DNA from: Pacificimonas pallii | GTDB lineage: Bacteria > Pseudomonadota > Alphaproteobacteria > Sphingomonadales > Sphingomonadaceae | Length of the DNA: 64,000 nucleotides | Assembly (NCBI RefSeq): GCF_019204005.1 | Contig: NZ_JAGSPA010000002.1 | Span: forward strand, 310,001-374,000 | Direction of reading: 5' to 3' | Part shown: one piece after another, positions 25,633 to 32,687 of the stretch | Position numbering within the stretch: the stretch's first letter is position 1 | Layout of the letters: every line of letters begins with the position of its first letter | Position numbers and translations under genes: made by a program | Notes under the pieces: model-generated | Told to the model about the DNA's origin: nothing | The model's database searches: none | The model's input: only the letters and a program-made list of their open reading frames with translations

Positions 25633-26352
25633 ATGGGGCCGATCGCGGAGCGCATACGCCTGGAACTGGCGCGTCACCGCAAGTCGCGGCAATGGCTGGC
25701 CGACCGGGCGCGGATCAGCCTGTCGACGCTGGAAAAGGTGCTGAGCGGGCGGCGGCGATTCACCTTCGCGACGCTCGTGCGCATCGAGGATGCGCTCGGC
25801 GTATCACTGCGCGGCCGCGGGGAAGACCCTGCGGCGGCGGCGGCCGGACAGGCCCCAGATCATCTGGGCGCCTATTCCCGGGCGGCGGTCGGGTGGCTGG
25901 AGGCGCGCTATGTCATGCTGCGCCCGTCCGCGGGTGAGAAAGGCGCGGTCTACGCGCACGGCCTGACCATCGGCTGGGACGAGGACCGCGGGCATCTGAC
26001 ATTCCGCGAATGGGACCGGGTGGACGCCGAATTCAGCCAGGCGGGCAATGTGGGCGTCTCAGCCCTTTCCGGCCACATCTATCTGGTGACCAATGAGCTG
26101 GGGCAATATCGCCTGGTCATCCTGGGGCGTCCGGCGCGCGGCGGCAGCCTTTACGGTGTCCTGACCACACTGCAGGTCGGAAAGGGCGCGGCCCTGATGC
26201 CGGTGACCATGCCGCTGGCGCTGCTGCGTCTGGGTGAGGGCGAGGGCGAGCCAGTCCTTGGCCGGGTATCGGCGGGACAGGCACGGTTCGACGACTACCG
26301 GCGGGAACTCGACCGGGTCCTGACGGAGGATTATGCCCGTATGCTGACCTAG
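25633..26352 (+). CDS. XRE-type regulator with C-terminal sensor-like domain
   Basis: From ATG 25633 the product is 239 residues. An N-terminal helix-turn-helix covers about 1-65 (QWLADRARISLSTLEKVLSG), and a ~150-residue beta-rich C-terminal region (residues ~80-235) resembles no named ligand domain that I can identify. The DNA-binding part suggests control of the divergent creD, 180 bases away. GAGG lies only two bases from the ATG, so the start is not certain. The open frame extends far upstream, but that part is antisense to creD. Confidence 0.72.
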   Translation: MGPIAERIRLELARHRKSRQWLADRARISLSTLEKVLSGRRRFTFATLVRIEDALGVSLRGRGEDPAAAAAGQAPDHLGAYSRAAVGWLEARYVMLRPSAGEKGAVYAHGLTIGWDEDRGHLTFREWDRVDAEFSQAGNVGVSALSGHIYLVTNELGQYRLVILGRPARGGSLYGVLTTLQVGKGAALMPVTMPLALLRLGEGEGEPVLGRVSAGQARFDDYRRELDRVLTEDYARMLT

Positions 26353-26466
26353 GGTGCAGATGGTGCCGGCGCGTGACGATCGCCGCGGCGATATGCGCCA
26401 GTCTTCCCGACTTCTTTCGGCCCGGGCGCATGCAGCGCCGATTAACATTCTCCCAGCGCCACAAAT

Positions 26467-27537
26467 CTACAGCAGTTCATCTTCGTCGGGCATGATTTCG
26501 GCGAGGAGGTCTTCGGTGTTTTCGGTAATGCGGTCGCCGACCGTGTGGAAGGCTTTGACCTCGGCGATGTGCATCAGGGCGTCGCCCTGGTTGACGATGG
26601 GGAGCGTCGCGATGCCGATGATGACGCCGTCGACGGGGCTGTGGACGGCCATTTCGTCTGTACCGGCGGGGTCGGTGACGAGGGCGACGGTGTCGCCTTC
26701 GTGAACGGTATCGCCCGCCCTGACCTTCATCACGCAGATGCCGCCGCGCGGCGCGCGCAGCCAGGATGACTGCGTGGCGCGGGCAGGGGCGGGCAGGGGT
26801 GTCTTCAGCCGCTTCGCCGCCAGCATGTCCATCGCCGCCATGACGCGCATCACCCCGCGCACGCCGACGCGGATGCTGAGTTCGTCGAAGCGCAGACCCT
26901 CGCCCGCCTCGTATAGCAGCATTTCCACGCCGGAATCCGCCGCCACCTTGCGCAGCGACTGATCGCGCAGCTTCGACGTGATGATGGCGGGCGCGCCGAA
27001 CGCCGCCGCCAGCGCAGCGGCGCGCCCGGCACCGGCGCTGACGCGGATTTGCGGCAGATTGTGGCGGTGGACGGCGGCGCTGTGCAGGTCGATGCCGAAA
27101 TCCGCGCGCTGAATGATCTCGGTATGGAAGATGTTCGCGAGCTGCGACGCCAGCGATCCGTTTGGCGATCCCGGAAAACTGCGGTTGAGGTCGCGGCGGT
27201 CCGGCAGGTAGCGGCTGTGCCCGATAAAGCCGTAGACGTTCACGATCGGCACGCAGATCAGCGTCCCGGCCAGCGATGCGGGCGAGACTTTCCTCATGAG
27301 GCGGCGGACGATTTCCACGCCGGTGATCTCGTCGCCGTGAATGGCCGCGCTGACGAACAGGACCGGGCCGGGGCGGCGGCCGTGCAGGACATGGACCGGC
27401 ATCCCGACCGCGCTGCCCGACGACATGACGCTGATCGGGACGTCGAAAGCCTGCGATGTGCCGGGGCGGACGTCGGTGTCCTGAAAAGTGAAGGGCGATG
27501 CCTTTTTACCGCTGGCGGCGCGTTGTTCCATGGTCAT
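26467..27537 (-). CDS. Succinylglutamate desuccinylase/aspartoacylase-family protein
   Basis: 356 residues of the M14-type AstE/AspA fold. The zinc motif HGDE is at about 67-70 (SAAIHGDEITG), followed by DLNRSFPG and the third ligand in DLHSAAVH. The C-terminal ~90 residues form the beta domain (PRGGICVMKVRAGD) seen in this family. It hydrolyses an N-acyl amino acid or similar amide in the cytoplasm; the substrate cannot be fixed, and no arginine-degradation genes are present. The start at 27537 gives a short leader before the conserved region; another ATG follows two codons later. Confidence 0.9.
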   Translation of the reverse strand: MTMEQRAASGKKASPFTFQDTDVRPGTSQAFDVPISVMSSGSAVGMPVHVLHGRRPGPVLFVSAAIHGDEITGVEIVRRLMRKVSPASLAGTLICVPIVNVYGFIGHSRYLPDRRDLNRSFPGSPNGSLASQLANIFHTEIIQRADFGIDLHSAAVHRHNLPQIRVSAGAGRAAALAAAFGAPAIITSKLRDQSLRKVAADSGVEMLLYEAGEGLRFDELSIRVGVRGVMRVMAAMDMLAAKRLKTPLPAPARATQSSWLRAPRGGICVMKVRAGDTVHEGDTVALVTDPAGTDEMAVHSPVDGVIIGIATLPIVNQGDALMHIAEVKAFHTVGDRITENTEDLLAEIMPDEDELL

Positions 27538-27892
27538 GACAAGCGGTTAAGGGGATGAGGCGCAGAAGGCCAGTGCGGCGGGACGGGTGCGAAATGGTCA
27601 TGGGCCAGCTTCACACCAGCTTCACACTATGTGCGCGGATTTGGCAGACGGGCGATGCGCGCCCGCCGCCGCCTGCCTTCGCGCGTCCGCCCATATCCGT
27701 GCCCTGCGCCGCGGCGGCGTGGATCGTCATTCCCAAAGCCCTCCTTATCCTGTCTGCCGACAGACTATCGCAAGGGGCGGGGTGTAGGACAGCGATGAAT
27801 GCGGGCGGATGCGTTTACCCCCTTCTCCCCCCCTTCGAATGCCGATTTGACAGGATTGTCTGCGGGGCGCGATATCGGCAAGGTCCGGTAGC
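27538..27892. other. Intergenic region between the M14 gene and the globin-like gene
   Basis: About 355 bases, GC-rich, between divergently oriented genes. A plus-strand open frame across it has poor protein composition and no ribosome site. TGTCTGCCGACAGA near 27757 is a short hairpin. Nothing else recognised. Confidence 0.35.
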
Positions 27893-28327
27893 ATGAATGC
27901 CGCCGATCTGATGACCGAGAGCCTTGCCGCCGCGGCGGAGGCGGGGTGGGAGATCAGGGAGCCGCTGTTCACCCGCTTTTTCAAGGCGTTCCCGAAACGG
28001 CGCGCAGCGTTTCTGGTGCCGCAGGCTTCTTCCATCCGCATGACGGACGAGACGCTGCAGATTATGCTGGGGCTGGCGGAGGGGGCGGACTGGGTCTGGC
28101 CGCAGATCGCGGACATTGTCTTCACGCACCGCGCCTACGGCCCGCTGCCGATCGCCGAATATGATGCATTTATCGACATGACCGTGAAGGAACTGGCGCG
28201 CGCCGTCGGGGCGAGCTGGTCAGCCGCACATCAACAGGCCTGGCAGACCCAAGCGGATGTGCTGAAACAGAAGATCCGCGACGCGCGGCGGGAATGGGCG
28301 GCGGGGGCTTTTGGGAACGATGTTTGA
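27893..28327 (+). CDS. Single-domain globin-like protein
   Basis: 144 residues with the spacing of a globin: LFTRFFKAFPKRRAAF (B-C region), IVFTHRAYG with a His in the proximal (F8) place followed by a YG-x-x-P-like turn, and a C-terminal MTVKELARAVGASWSAAHQQ helix with the Trp/AW pattern of bacterial globins. The match is by pattern only. The role could be O2 or NO binding, or non-haem sensing if other haem contacts are missing. It is the last GC-rich gene before the AT-rich islet; a copy of the dispersed motif begins 20 bases after its stop. Confidence 0.55.
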   Translation: MNAADLMTESLAAAAEAGWEIREPLFTRFFKAFPKRRAAFLVPQASSIRMTDETLQIMLGLAEGADWVWPQIADIVFTHRAYGPLPIAEYDAFIDMTVKELARAVGASWSAAHQQAWQTQADVLKQKIRDARREWAAGAFGNDV

Positions 28328-28346
28328 TGATGGGCGAAGTGATGAA

Positions 28347-28363
28347 TTAGGTATAGCGTCGCT
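28347..28363 (+). repeat. Dispersed motif copy 2 (TTAGGTATAGCGTCGCT)
   Basis: Divergent copy of the RAYT-associated motif at the left edge of the AT-rich duplicated islet. The opposite edge (30783-30815) also carries copies, in inverted orientation. Confidence 0.65.
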
Positions 28364-28379
28364 ATAATCTTTGAAAATC

Positions 28380-29093
28380 CTACGAGGACGAGCGAGGTGG
28401 AAATTTGAACAGCAAAACACCCAGGATAAAAAAGAGAGAGATGGAGATTGAAATTCTGGCCCCCAATATAGCGTTACCTATATGTAGATATGCGGGCAAA
28501 AAACCTCCTTCTTCATGAAGATAGGGAGAAAATTTTTCAACAAAAAAGACAGGCGTCACATTATAGCAAGTATGAACGAATGCACAAAAAATGAAGACAA
28601 GCACCCCATAAATTATATATTTTCTTTTTCGGAAACGAACCAGAGCATGGAATGCCCCCAGACTAAGAATACCATGCGTTAGAATGGACAAAATAATGAC
28701 CGTCACGGTATAAGCCAGGGAAGGACTGTTGTCATATATATTATTGTTCGATAAATAATATACATATCTTTCGTGAGCACCAAAAGCCATGCCCATGAAG
28801 AAAAAGTGAGCGGCATTTACCTTGGGAAGGCCCCGACCAGAGGTAATCAACATCATGAGAAAAAGCGATAGATATCTAGTGAACTCCTCGCGAAACGCCA
28901 GATATGACGTGCCCATGAATTCTTCCGTGACAACGGAATTCGCCAAGGTCAGTATATAATCATTGCCATAACCGGTAGATAGTATCAAAAATACCGCTAA
29001 GCACGTCTCTATGAACAAGTGAAGGCCGGTTCTTATCAAAAGAAGAACCGGCCCGTATGACATGATGGAACGAATATTCCCGGAATATCCCAT
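28380..29093 (-). CDS. PrsW-like intramembrane protease homologue, copy 1
   Basis: 237 residues, seven to eight hydrophobic segments, AT-rich. Three short motifs match the PrsW layout: E-E-x-x-R/K (REEFTRY, about 69-73), F-x-x-x-E (FGAHE, about 104-108) and H-x-x-x-N (HTCYN, about 174-178). PrsW proteases cut membrane-anchored substrates; some relatives act in bacteriocin maturation or immunity. It is ~84% identical to copy 2 (29342-30094), apart from a divergent stretch at residues 23-40. The frame ends PPRSSS because the tandem-repeat junction falls at PPR. Preceded by a broken copy of the acidic-protein gene. Confidence 0.65.
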   Translation of the reverse strand: MGYSGNIRSIMSYGPVLLLIRTGLHLFIETCLAVFLILSTGYGNDYILTLANSVVTEEFMGTSYLAFREEFTRYLSLFLMMLITSGRGLPKVNAAHFFFMGMAFGAHERYVYYLSNNNIYDNSPSLAYTVTVIILSILTHGILSLGAFHALVRFRKRKYIIYGVLVFIFCAFVHTCYNVTPVFFVEKFSPYLHEEGGFLPAYLHIGNAILGARISISISLFFILGVLLFKFPPRSSS

Positions 29094-29387
29094 CAGGGTT
29101 TAGCCCTCACCATTCTGCATGTCATCTTCATCATTGTCATGATCTCCAGAACCACCGGAGTTGTTGAACCATTGCTGGTACTTTTCCTCCAGCCATTCTT
29201 CTGCGCTTTCAAAACCCTCTCTCAATCCTGCCCAGAAATCATCCCAGCCTTGGTTAATGCGCTGCCCCTGCTCGCAGCGGGCTGGTTTCTATGACGTGAT
29301 TTGATTTCCACAAGTCGCGTACACTATCGCTCGAATGGCCTTCAAGTTTCTCGTCGAATCAGTCGCGATCGCCGTCCTTGTCGGGGC
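28392..29387. repeat. Tandem duplication unit 1 (~1 kb)
   Basis: Left copy of a direct repeat with an offset of 1001 bases. It contains the PrsW-like gene and the 3' two-thirds of the acidic-protein gene. The second copy is 29393-30397. Both start at GCGAGGTGGAAAT. Roughly 10% nucleotide divergence by eye, so the event is not recent. Confidence 0.85.
29100..29384 (-). pseudogene. Broken copy of the acidic small-protein gene
   Basis: This is homologous to the 3' part of the gene at 30101-30571: the ESAEEWLEEKY, FNNSGGSGD and DDMQNGEG segments recur. Three lesions are visible. The 5' end is missing at the duplication junction. The Trp of RDWFDEK is a TGA (RD-stop-FDEK). A two-base deletion near 29280 shifts the frame into a TAA. 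The region after the shift still keeps the original ending and stop, 7 bases before copy 1 of the PrsW-like gene, so it may retain a translational-coupling role. Confidence 0.75.
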
Positions 29388-30094
29388 AGGCGGCGAGGTG
29401 GAAATCTGAACAGCAAAACACCCAAGATAAAAAAGAGAGTGATGGAGATCGCAATTCTCGCCGCCACGATAGCGTTAGCTATAGGCATATATGCAGGTAA
29501 AAAACCGCCTTCTTCATGAAAATATGGAGATAGTTTCTCCATAAAAAATACCGGAGTTACATTATAACAGATATGAACGAACGCACAGAAAATGAAGACA
29601 AGTACCCCATAAATTATATATTTTCTTTTTCGGAAACGAACCAGGGCATGGAATCCCCCCAGACTGAGAATGCCATGCGTTAGAATGGACAAGATAATGA
29701 CCGTCACGGTATAAGCCAGGGAAGGACTGTTGTCATATATATTATTGTTCAACAAATAATATCCATATCTTTCATAAGTACCAAAAGCCATACCCATAAA
29801 GAAAAAATGAGCGGAATTTACCTTGGGAAGATTGCGACCAGAGGTAATCAACATCATAAGAAAAAGCGATAGATATCTATTAAATTCTTCGCGAAACACC
29901 AGATATGACATGCCCATAAATTCTTCCGTGACAACGGAATTCGCCAAGGACAGTATATAATCATTGCCATAACCGGTCGCATGAACCATAAACGTCCCTA
30001 TGAAAAAATGAAGTAACAAATAAAGGCCGGTCCTTATCGAAAGAAGAACCGGCCCGTATGACATGATGGAACGAATATTCCCGGAATATCCCAT
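29342..30094 (-). CDS. PrsW-like intramembrane protease homologue, copy 2
   Basis: 250 residues, very hydrophobic, AT-rich. The PrsW-type motifs are kept as REEFNRY (about 69-73), FGTYE (104-108) and HICYN (174-178). The last ~13 residues after FPPR are read from the repeat junction into the truncated acidic-protein sequence, so this C-terminus is accidental. The ATG lies 6 bases after the stop of the intact acidic-protein gene, so the two are coupled: a two-gene unit of soluble acidic protein plus membrane protease (or immunity protein). The family call is by motif only; CPBP-type proteins are the main alternative. Confidence 0.68.
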   Translation of the reverse strand: MGYSGNIRSIMSYGPVLLSIRTGLYLLLHFFIGTFMVHATGYGNDYILSLANSVVTEEFMGMSYLVFREEFNRYLSLFLMMLITSGRNLPKVNSAHFFFMGMAFGTYERYGYYLLNNNIYDNSPSLAYTVTVIILSILTHGILSLGGFHALVRFRKRKYIIYGVLVFIFCAFVHICYNVTPVFFMEKLSPYFHEEGGFLPAYMPIANAIVAARIAISITLFFILGVLLFRFPPRRLPRQGRRSRLIRRET

Positions 30095-30397
30095 CAGGGT
30101 TTAGCCCTCACCATTCTGCATGTCATCCTCATCATTGTCATTATCTCCAGAACCACCGGAGTTGTTGAACCACTCGTCGTACTTTTCCTCCAGCCATTCT
30201 TCTGCGCTTTCAAAACCCTCTCTCAATCCTGCCCAGAAATCGTCCCAGCCTTGGTTAATGCGCTGTCCCTGCTCCCATTCCTGACTGGCGGTTATGACGT
30301 GATTTGATATCCAAGTGTCGCGTAAAGTATCGCTGGAATGTTCTTCAAGTTTTTCGTCGAACCAGTCGCGATCACCGTCCCCGTCCATGTCGGGGCC
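29393..30397. repeat. Tandem duplication unit 2 (~1 kb)
   Basis: Right copy of the direct repeat. It extends into the intact acidic-protein gene, where the similarity stops within the D-x-D-G-D-codon region, close to a six-base gap relative to unit 1. Confidence 0.85.
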
Positions 30398-30571
30398 GTC
30401 GGTGACAGCGGGTTCGCCCGTATTGGCGTCAGCGCCGCCAGTGTGGGCGGCGAGAACATGGCCGGCAATCTCGGCCGCATCAAGTCCGGCGGGGTCGGCG
30501 GCGAGGTCCAGGCCTGCAAAATTACCGGTCGGCACCAGGTCGGGCAGTTCATTCAGAATCACATCGAACAT
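30101..30571 (-). CDS. Acidic small protein with possible double-glycine leader
   Basis: 156 residues beginning after a very strong ribosome site (TAAGGAGATG, 6 bases before ATG 30571). Residues 1-46 (…EIAGHVLAAHTGG) could be a leader ending in Gly-Gly. A DMDGDGDRDWFDEKL segment at about 61-75 looks like a Ca-binding loop, and the rest is Trp/Glu-rich helix (ESAEEWLEEKYDEWF) with a Gly/Asn/Asp tail. No cysteine. No known family recognised. It is the first gene of a unit with the PrsW-like gene. A secreted peptide precursor or effector processed or neutralised by the membrane protein is a hypothesis. Confidence 0.6.
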   Translation of the reverse strand: MFDVILNELPDLVPTGNFAGLDLAADPAGLDAAEIAGHVLAAHTGGADANTGEPAVTDGPDMDGDGDRDWFDEKLEEHSSDTLRDTWISNHVITASQEWEQGQRINQGWDDFWAGLREGFESAEEWLEEKYDEWFNNSGGSGDNDNDEDDMQNGEG

Positions 30572-30649
30572 AAAACATCTCCTTAGCGCAGAATTGCCGG
30601 AACATGCCTATGGATCGCGCAGGGCGGTGAAAAATTACATTCCTGTGAA

Positions 30650-30709
30650 GTTACTTATAGGTAACAATTCGGACAGCAACACTTTGCCGCCTTCCACTTG
30701 TAAAGTGGA
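30650..30709. promoter_or_regulatory. Two inverted repeats upstream of the acidic-protein gene
   Basis: GTTAC-TTATAG-GTAAC (30650-30665) and TCCACTT-GTA-AAGTGGA (30693-30709) lie 80-140 bases upstream of the start of the acidic-protein gene. Both are perfect dyads in an AT-rich region, as expected of regulator-binding sites. Which protein binds is unknown. Confidence 0.4.
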
Positions 30710-30782
30710 CAGCGATACACGAGAGGATCGAGACGACAGGGTAATGTAATTACTAATGCAACTAATTAATTCATGAAATGCC

Positions 30783-30815
30783 AGGGACACTATAATCCGC
30801 GAACACTATACTTAA
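30783..30815 (-). repeat. Dispersed motif copies 3 and 4 (tandem, downstream of RAYT)
   Basis: AGGGACACTATAAT (30783-30796) and GAACACTATACTTAA (30801-30815) are two minus-strand copies of the motif, at the 3' end of the RAYT gene, where its recognition sequence would be expected. Confidence 0.75.
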
Positions 30816-31480
30816 CCGGCAGGCTTCGGCCCCCTCTTCCGTTTTGCGAGTGTCCGGCCCGTTGCGGCCTCCAGCCGCGCGACGAAATTTTCGTCGCCGA
30901 GCGGACGGCCGGTGCGCAGGTGGGCGTCCATGTCATGCGCGCCGCCCTCCTCCTGCTCCGCGTCCCATCCGGCCAGCTCTCGCGACCAGTCGAGACCGCG
31001 CATATCCACGGCGTCGAGATCGGCGAGCGGATCGTCCGTGCCCGCCACACGCGCGCGCGCCGACGACCAGCGCCAGTCCTCCGCGCGCGCCGCGAGACCG
31101 GCGGCGACCGGGTTGCGCTCGACGTAAAGGATGGCGTTCCTGACATGCGCCTCGTCCATGGGGTAGGAGGCGAAGCGGCCCTGCCACAGATAGCCGCGCC
31201 AGCCCTCCCGGAAGTTCACGCGCCGCGAATAGCGCCGGTGCGCCTCACCAAGGGCCGCGCGCAGGCCGTCCTCGGCGGTCGGCACCAGGATCAGGTGGAC
31301 ATGGTTCGGCATCAGGCACCAGGCGAGGCAGGTGGTCTTCGTCCTGGTCAGGCCCTCGTGCAGATATTCAATATAGGCGAGACTGTCGTCCGCCGAAAAG
31401 AACACCTGCTGCCGCCGGTTTCCGCGCTGCGTGACATGATGCGCGATGTGCGGGACGACGATGCGGGCGAGACGGGCCAT
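30812..31480 (-). CDS. REP-associated tyrosine transposase (RAYT, TnpA-REP)
   Basis: 222 residues of the Y1/HUH transposase superfamily (IS200/IS605 relatives). The N-terminal ARIVVPHIAHHVTQRGNRR, the metal-binding HUH motif in MPNHVHLILVPT (His60, His62), and a Tyr in HRRYSRRVN (about Tyr84) followed by GYLWQGRFASYPMDE are all diagnostic. The C-terminus RTGRPLGDENFVARLEAATG and a basic GPKP tail are typical of the subgroup. RAYTs are single-copy domesticated transposases that act on short palindromic REP elements. Copies of one motif lie on both sides (30783-30815, 31516-31531). It is GC-rich, unlike the AT-rich genes around it. Confidence 0.93.
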   Translation of the reverse strand: MARLARIVVPHIAHHVTQRGNRRQQVFFSADDSLAYIEYLHEGLTRTKTTCLAWCLMPNHVHLILVPTAEDGLRAALGEAHRRYSRRVNFREGWRGYLWQGRFASYPMDEAHVRNAILYVERNPVAAGLAARAEDWRWSSARARVAGTDDPLADLDAVDMRGLDWSRELAGWDAEQEEGGAHDMDAHLRTGRPLGDENFVARLEAATGRTLAKRKRGPKPAG

Positions 31481-31515
31481 GGTTTGGAGATAGAGAAGTG
31501 GGGCAGCGGCGTCAA

Positions 31516-31531
31516 TTTAGTATCGTGTCCC
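31516..31531 (+). repeat. Dispersed motif copy 5 (TTTAGTATCGTGTCCC)
   Basis: Motif copy 36 bases upstream of the RAYT start, reading away from the gene and leading into the CCCGGAACT array. Further variants occur at 31622-31637 (CTAGTATCGTGTCCCC) and 31761-31775 (TTAGTGTAGTGCCCC). Confidence 0.75.
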
Positions 31532-31795
31532 GGGAACTTCGTGTCCCGGGAACTTCCGGGAACTTTGTCCCGGGAACTTTCCCCCGGAACTTTCCCCGGA
31601 ACTCTGTGTGTCCCCGGAACTCTAGTATCGTGTCCCCGGAACTCCATCCCCGGAACTCCATCCCGGAACTCCCCAGAACTCGGTATCCCCGGAACTTGGT
31701 GTCCCCGGAACTCCTGCCCGAACTCCTGTAACTAATCCGGAACTAATTTCCGCATCCCCCTTAGTGTAGTGCCCCGGAACATACTGGAACATACA
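31528..31795 (+). repeat. Degenerate array of ~16 CCCGGAACT units
   Basis: From 31528 to about 31795 the sequence is nearly all variants of CCC(C)GGAACT separated by 2-15 bases. The first four units carry CCGGGAACTT, the middle ones CCCCGGAACTC, and the last degrade to CCAGAACT, CCCGAACT and CTGGAACA. The spacing is irregular, so this is no CRISPR and no plain microsatellite. It looks like repeated copying of the right half of the motif (GTGTCCCCGGAACT). Located between the RAYT gene and an orphan lipoprotein. Confidence 0.85.
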
Positions 31796-31833
31796 AGCAG
31801 AAGATCTTCGATACGCGGTCTGGAAGGTCTGGT

Positions 31834-32595
31834 TCACATTGGGTCCAAATTTTCTCCAGGAAAATTATTATCCTGCGCACCTTTGTCGCTGCGCTCAAAA
31901 TTCGCTTTCGTCTCAAGTTCAGTTGCCTTTTCATCTACAGCCTCGGTAATTAGGGCAAGGCCATTATATAAAGAACAAGAACGATGAAATTCATTGGCCA
32001 TTTGGAGCGCTTCCACTATAGATATAGCTCTCTCATTTGATCTTTGATCGTCAAATTTATTGAGCATCTGATTCAATAATATCTGACGGCGAGCCTGCAC
32101 CAACCTTATAATATCAGAAGGCCGTGTGGTCCTGTAAAGCTCCGCATTCGCGGCGTCTCTGCTTGCTCCTGCGAAGGTTGAGGTGGCTGACAATATCGTG
32201 TCTGCTAGCCCCCCGGTCACAACGGTCGCTGCACCAGATAGCGCAGTCGACGCCGTCCCGAGTGCCATATTTACAGTTCTTTGATTTGCTGACAGATCCC
32301 GAAATTCTTTAACACAAACTTTGTCAGCAACAGTGACTAGGTGGATAAAATAGTCTCGCGATGATAATGAATTATCCCCATCTGCACCAGATATTGCAAA
32401 CTGTGCAGTACAGTAATCAGTAAAAGTACTTTTATATATATCAGAATTTTTAGCCTTGTATTTATCTCTCATCTCAACGCAAAAATCGGCTTTTGCATCT
32501 AGAATGTGCATTGGATGTACTGCAGCCTGCCGTTGGAGAGTCTCGCAACCTGATAGAGCGGCTAGGCCAAAAATCGCCAGTATCGCATTTTTCAT
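31834..32595 (-). CDS. Orphan lipoprotein (253 aa), unknown
   Basis: Signal peptide with lipobox LSGC (FGLAALSGCETLQ), so lipid-anchored. The mature part is mostly helical, with one long uncharged Ala/Thr/Gly stretch near residues 112-145 (GTASTALSGAATVVTGGLAD) that could be membrane-inserting, and about four further cysteines. No family recognised. AT-rich relative to the RAYT and UvrD genes on either side, with its 3' end ~40 bases from the last unit of the repeat array, so probably acquired. The next gene upstream starts at 35009 and is unrelated. Confidence 0.7.
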   Translation of the reverse strand: MKNAILAIFGLAALSGCETLQRQAAVHPMHILDAKADFCVEMRDKYKAKNSDIYKSTFTDYCTAQFAISGADGDNSLSSRDYFIHLVTVADKVCVKEFRDLSANQRTVNMALGTASTALSGAATVVTGGLADTILSATSTFAGASRDAANAELYRTTRPSDIIRLVQARRQILLNQMLNKFDDQRSNERAISIVEALQMANEFHRSCSLYNGLALITEAVDEKATELETKANFERSDKGAQDNNFPGENLDPM

Positions 32596-32687
32596 CGTAA
32601 GTCCTCACGTGCAATTTTAAAAATAGCGCAACGCAACAACAAGATTATTTTATATTAGAACAAAAATGTGATGTAAAGTCATTAATA

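Noticed and set aside
27555-27896. 113-codon plus-strand ORF before the globin-like gene
   Set aside because: No ribosome site, odd composition, and it overlaps the start of the globin-like gene; no resemblance to any family.
28380-30094. CPBP-type (Abi) protease rather than PrsW-like
   Set aside because: The CPBP pattern EExxxR…FxxxH…HxxxN/B fits less well than EExxR…FxxxE…HxxxN seen in both copies, but this remains an open alternative.
31492-31735. Pro/Gly/Asn-Ser-rich peptide encoded by the CCCGGAACT array
   Set aside because: It is only the translation of the repeat units as the tail of a plus-strand frame antisense to the RAYT gene; no start or ribosome site suggests expression.
31528-31795. 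CRISPR array
   Set aside because: The repeat units are ~9 bases, the spacing is 2-15 bases and irregular, there are no unique spacers of constant length and no cas genes are present.
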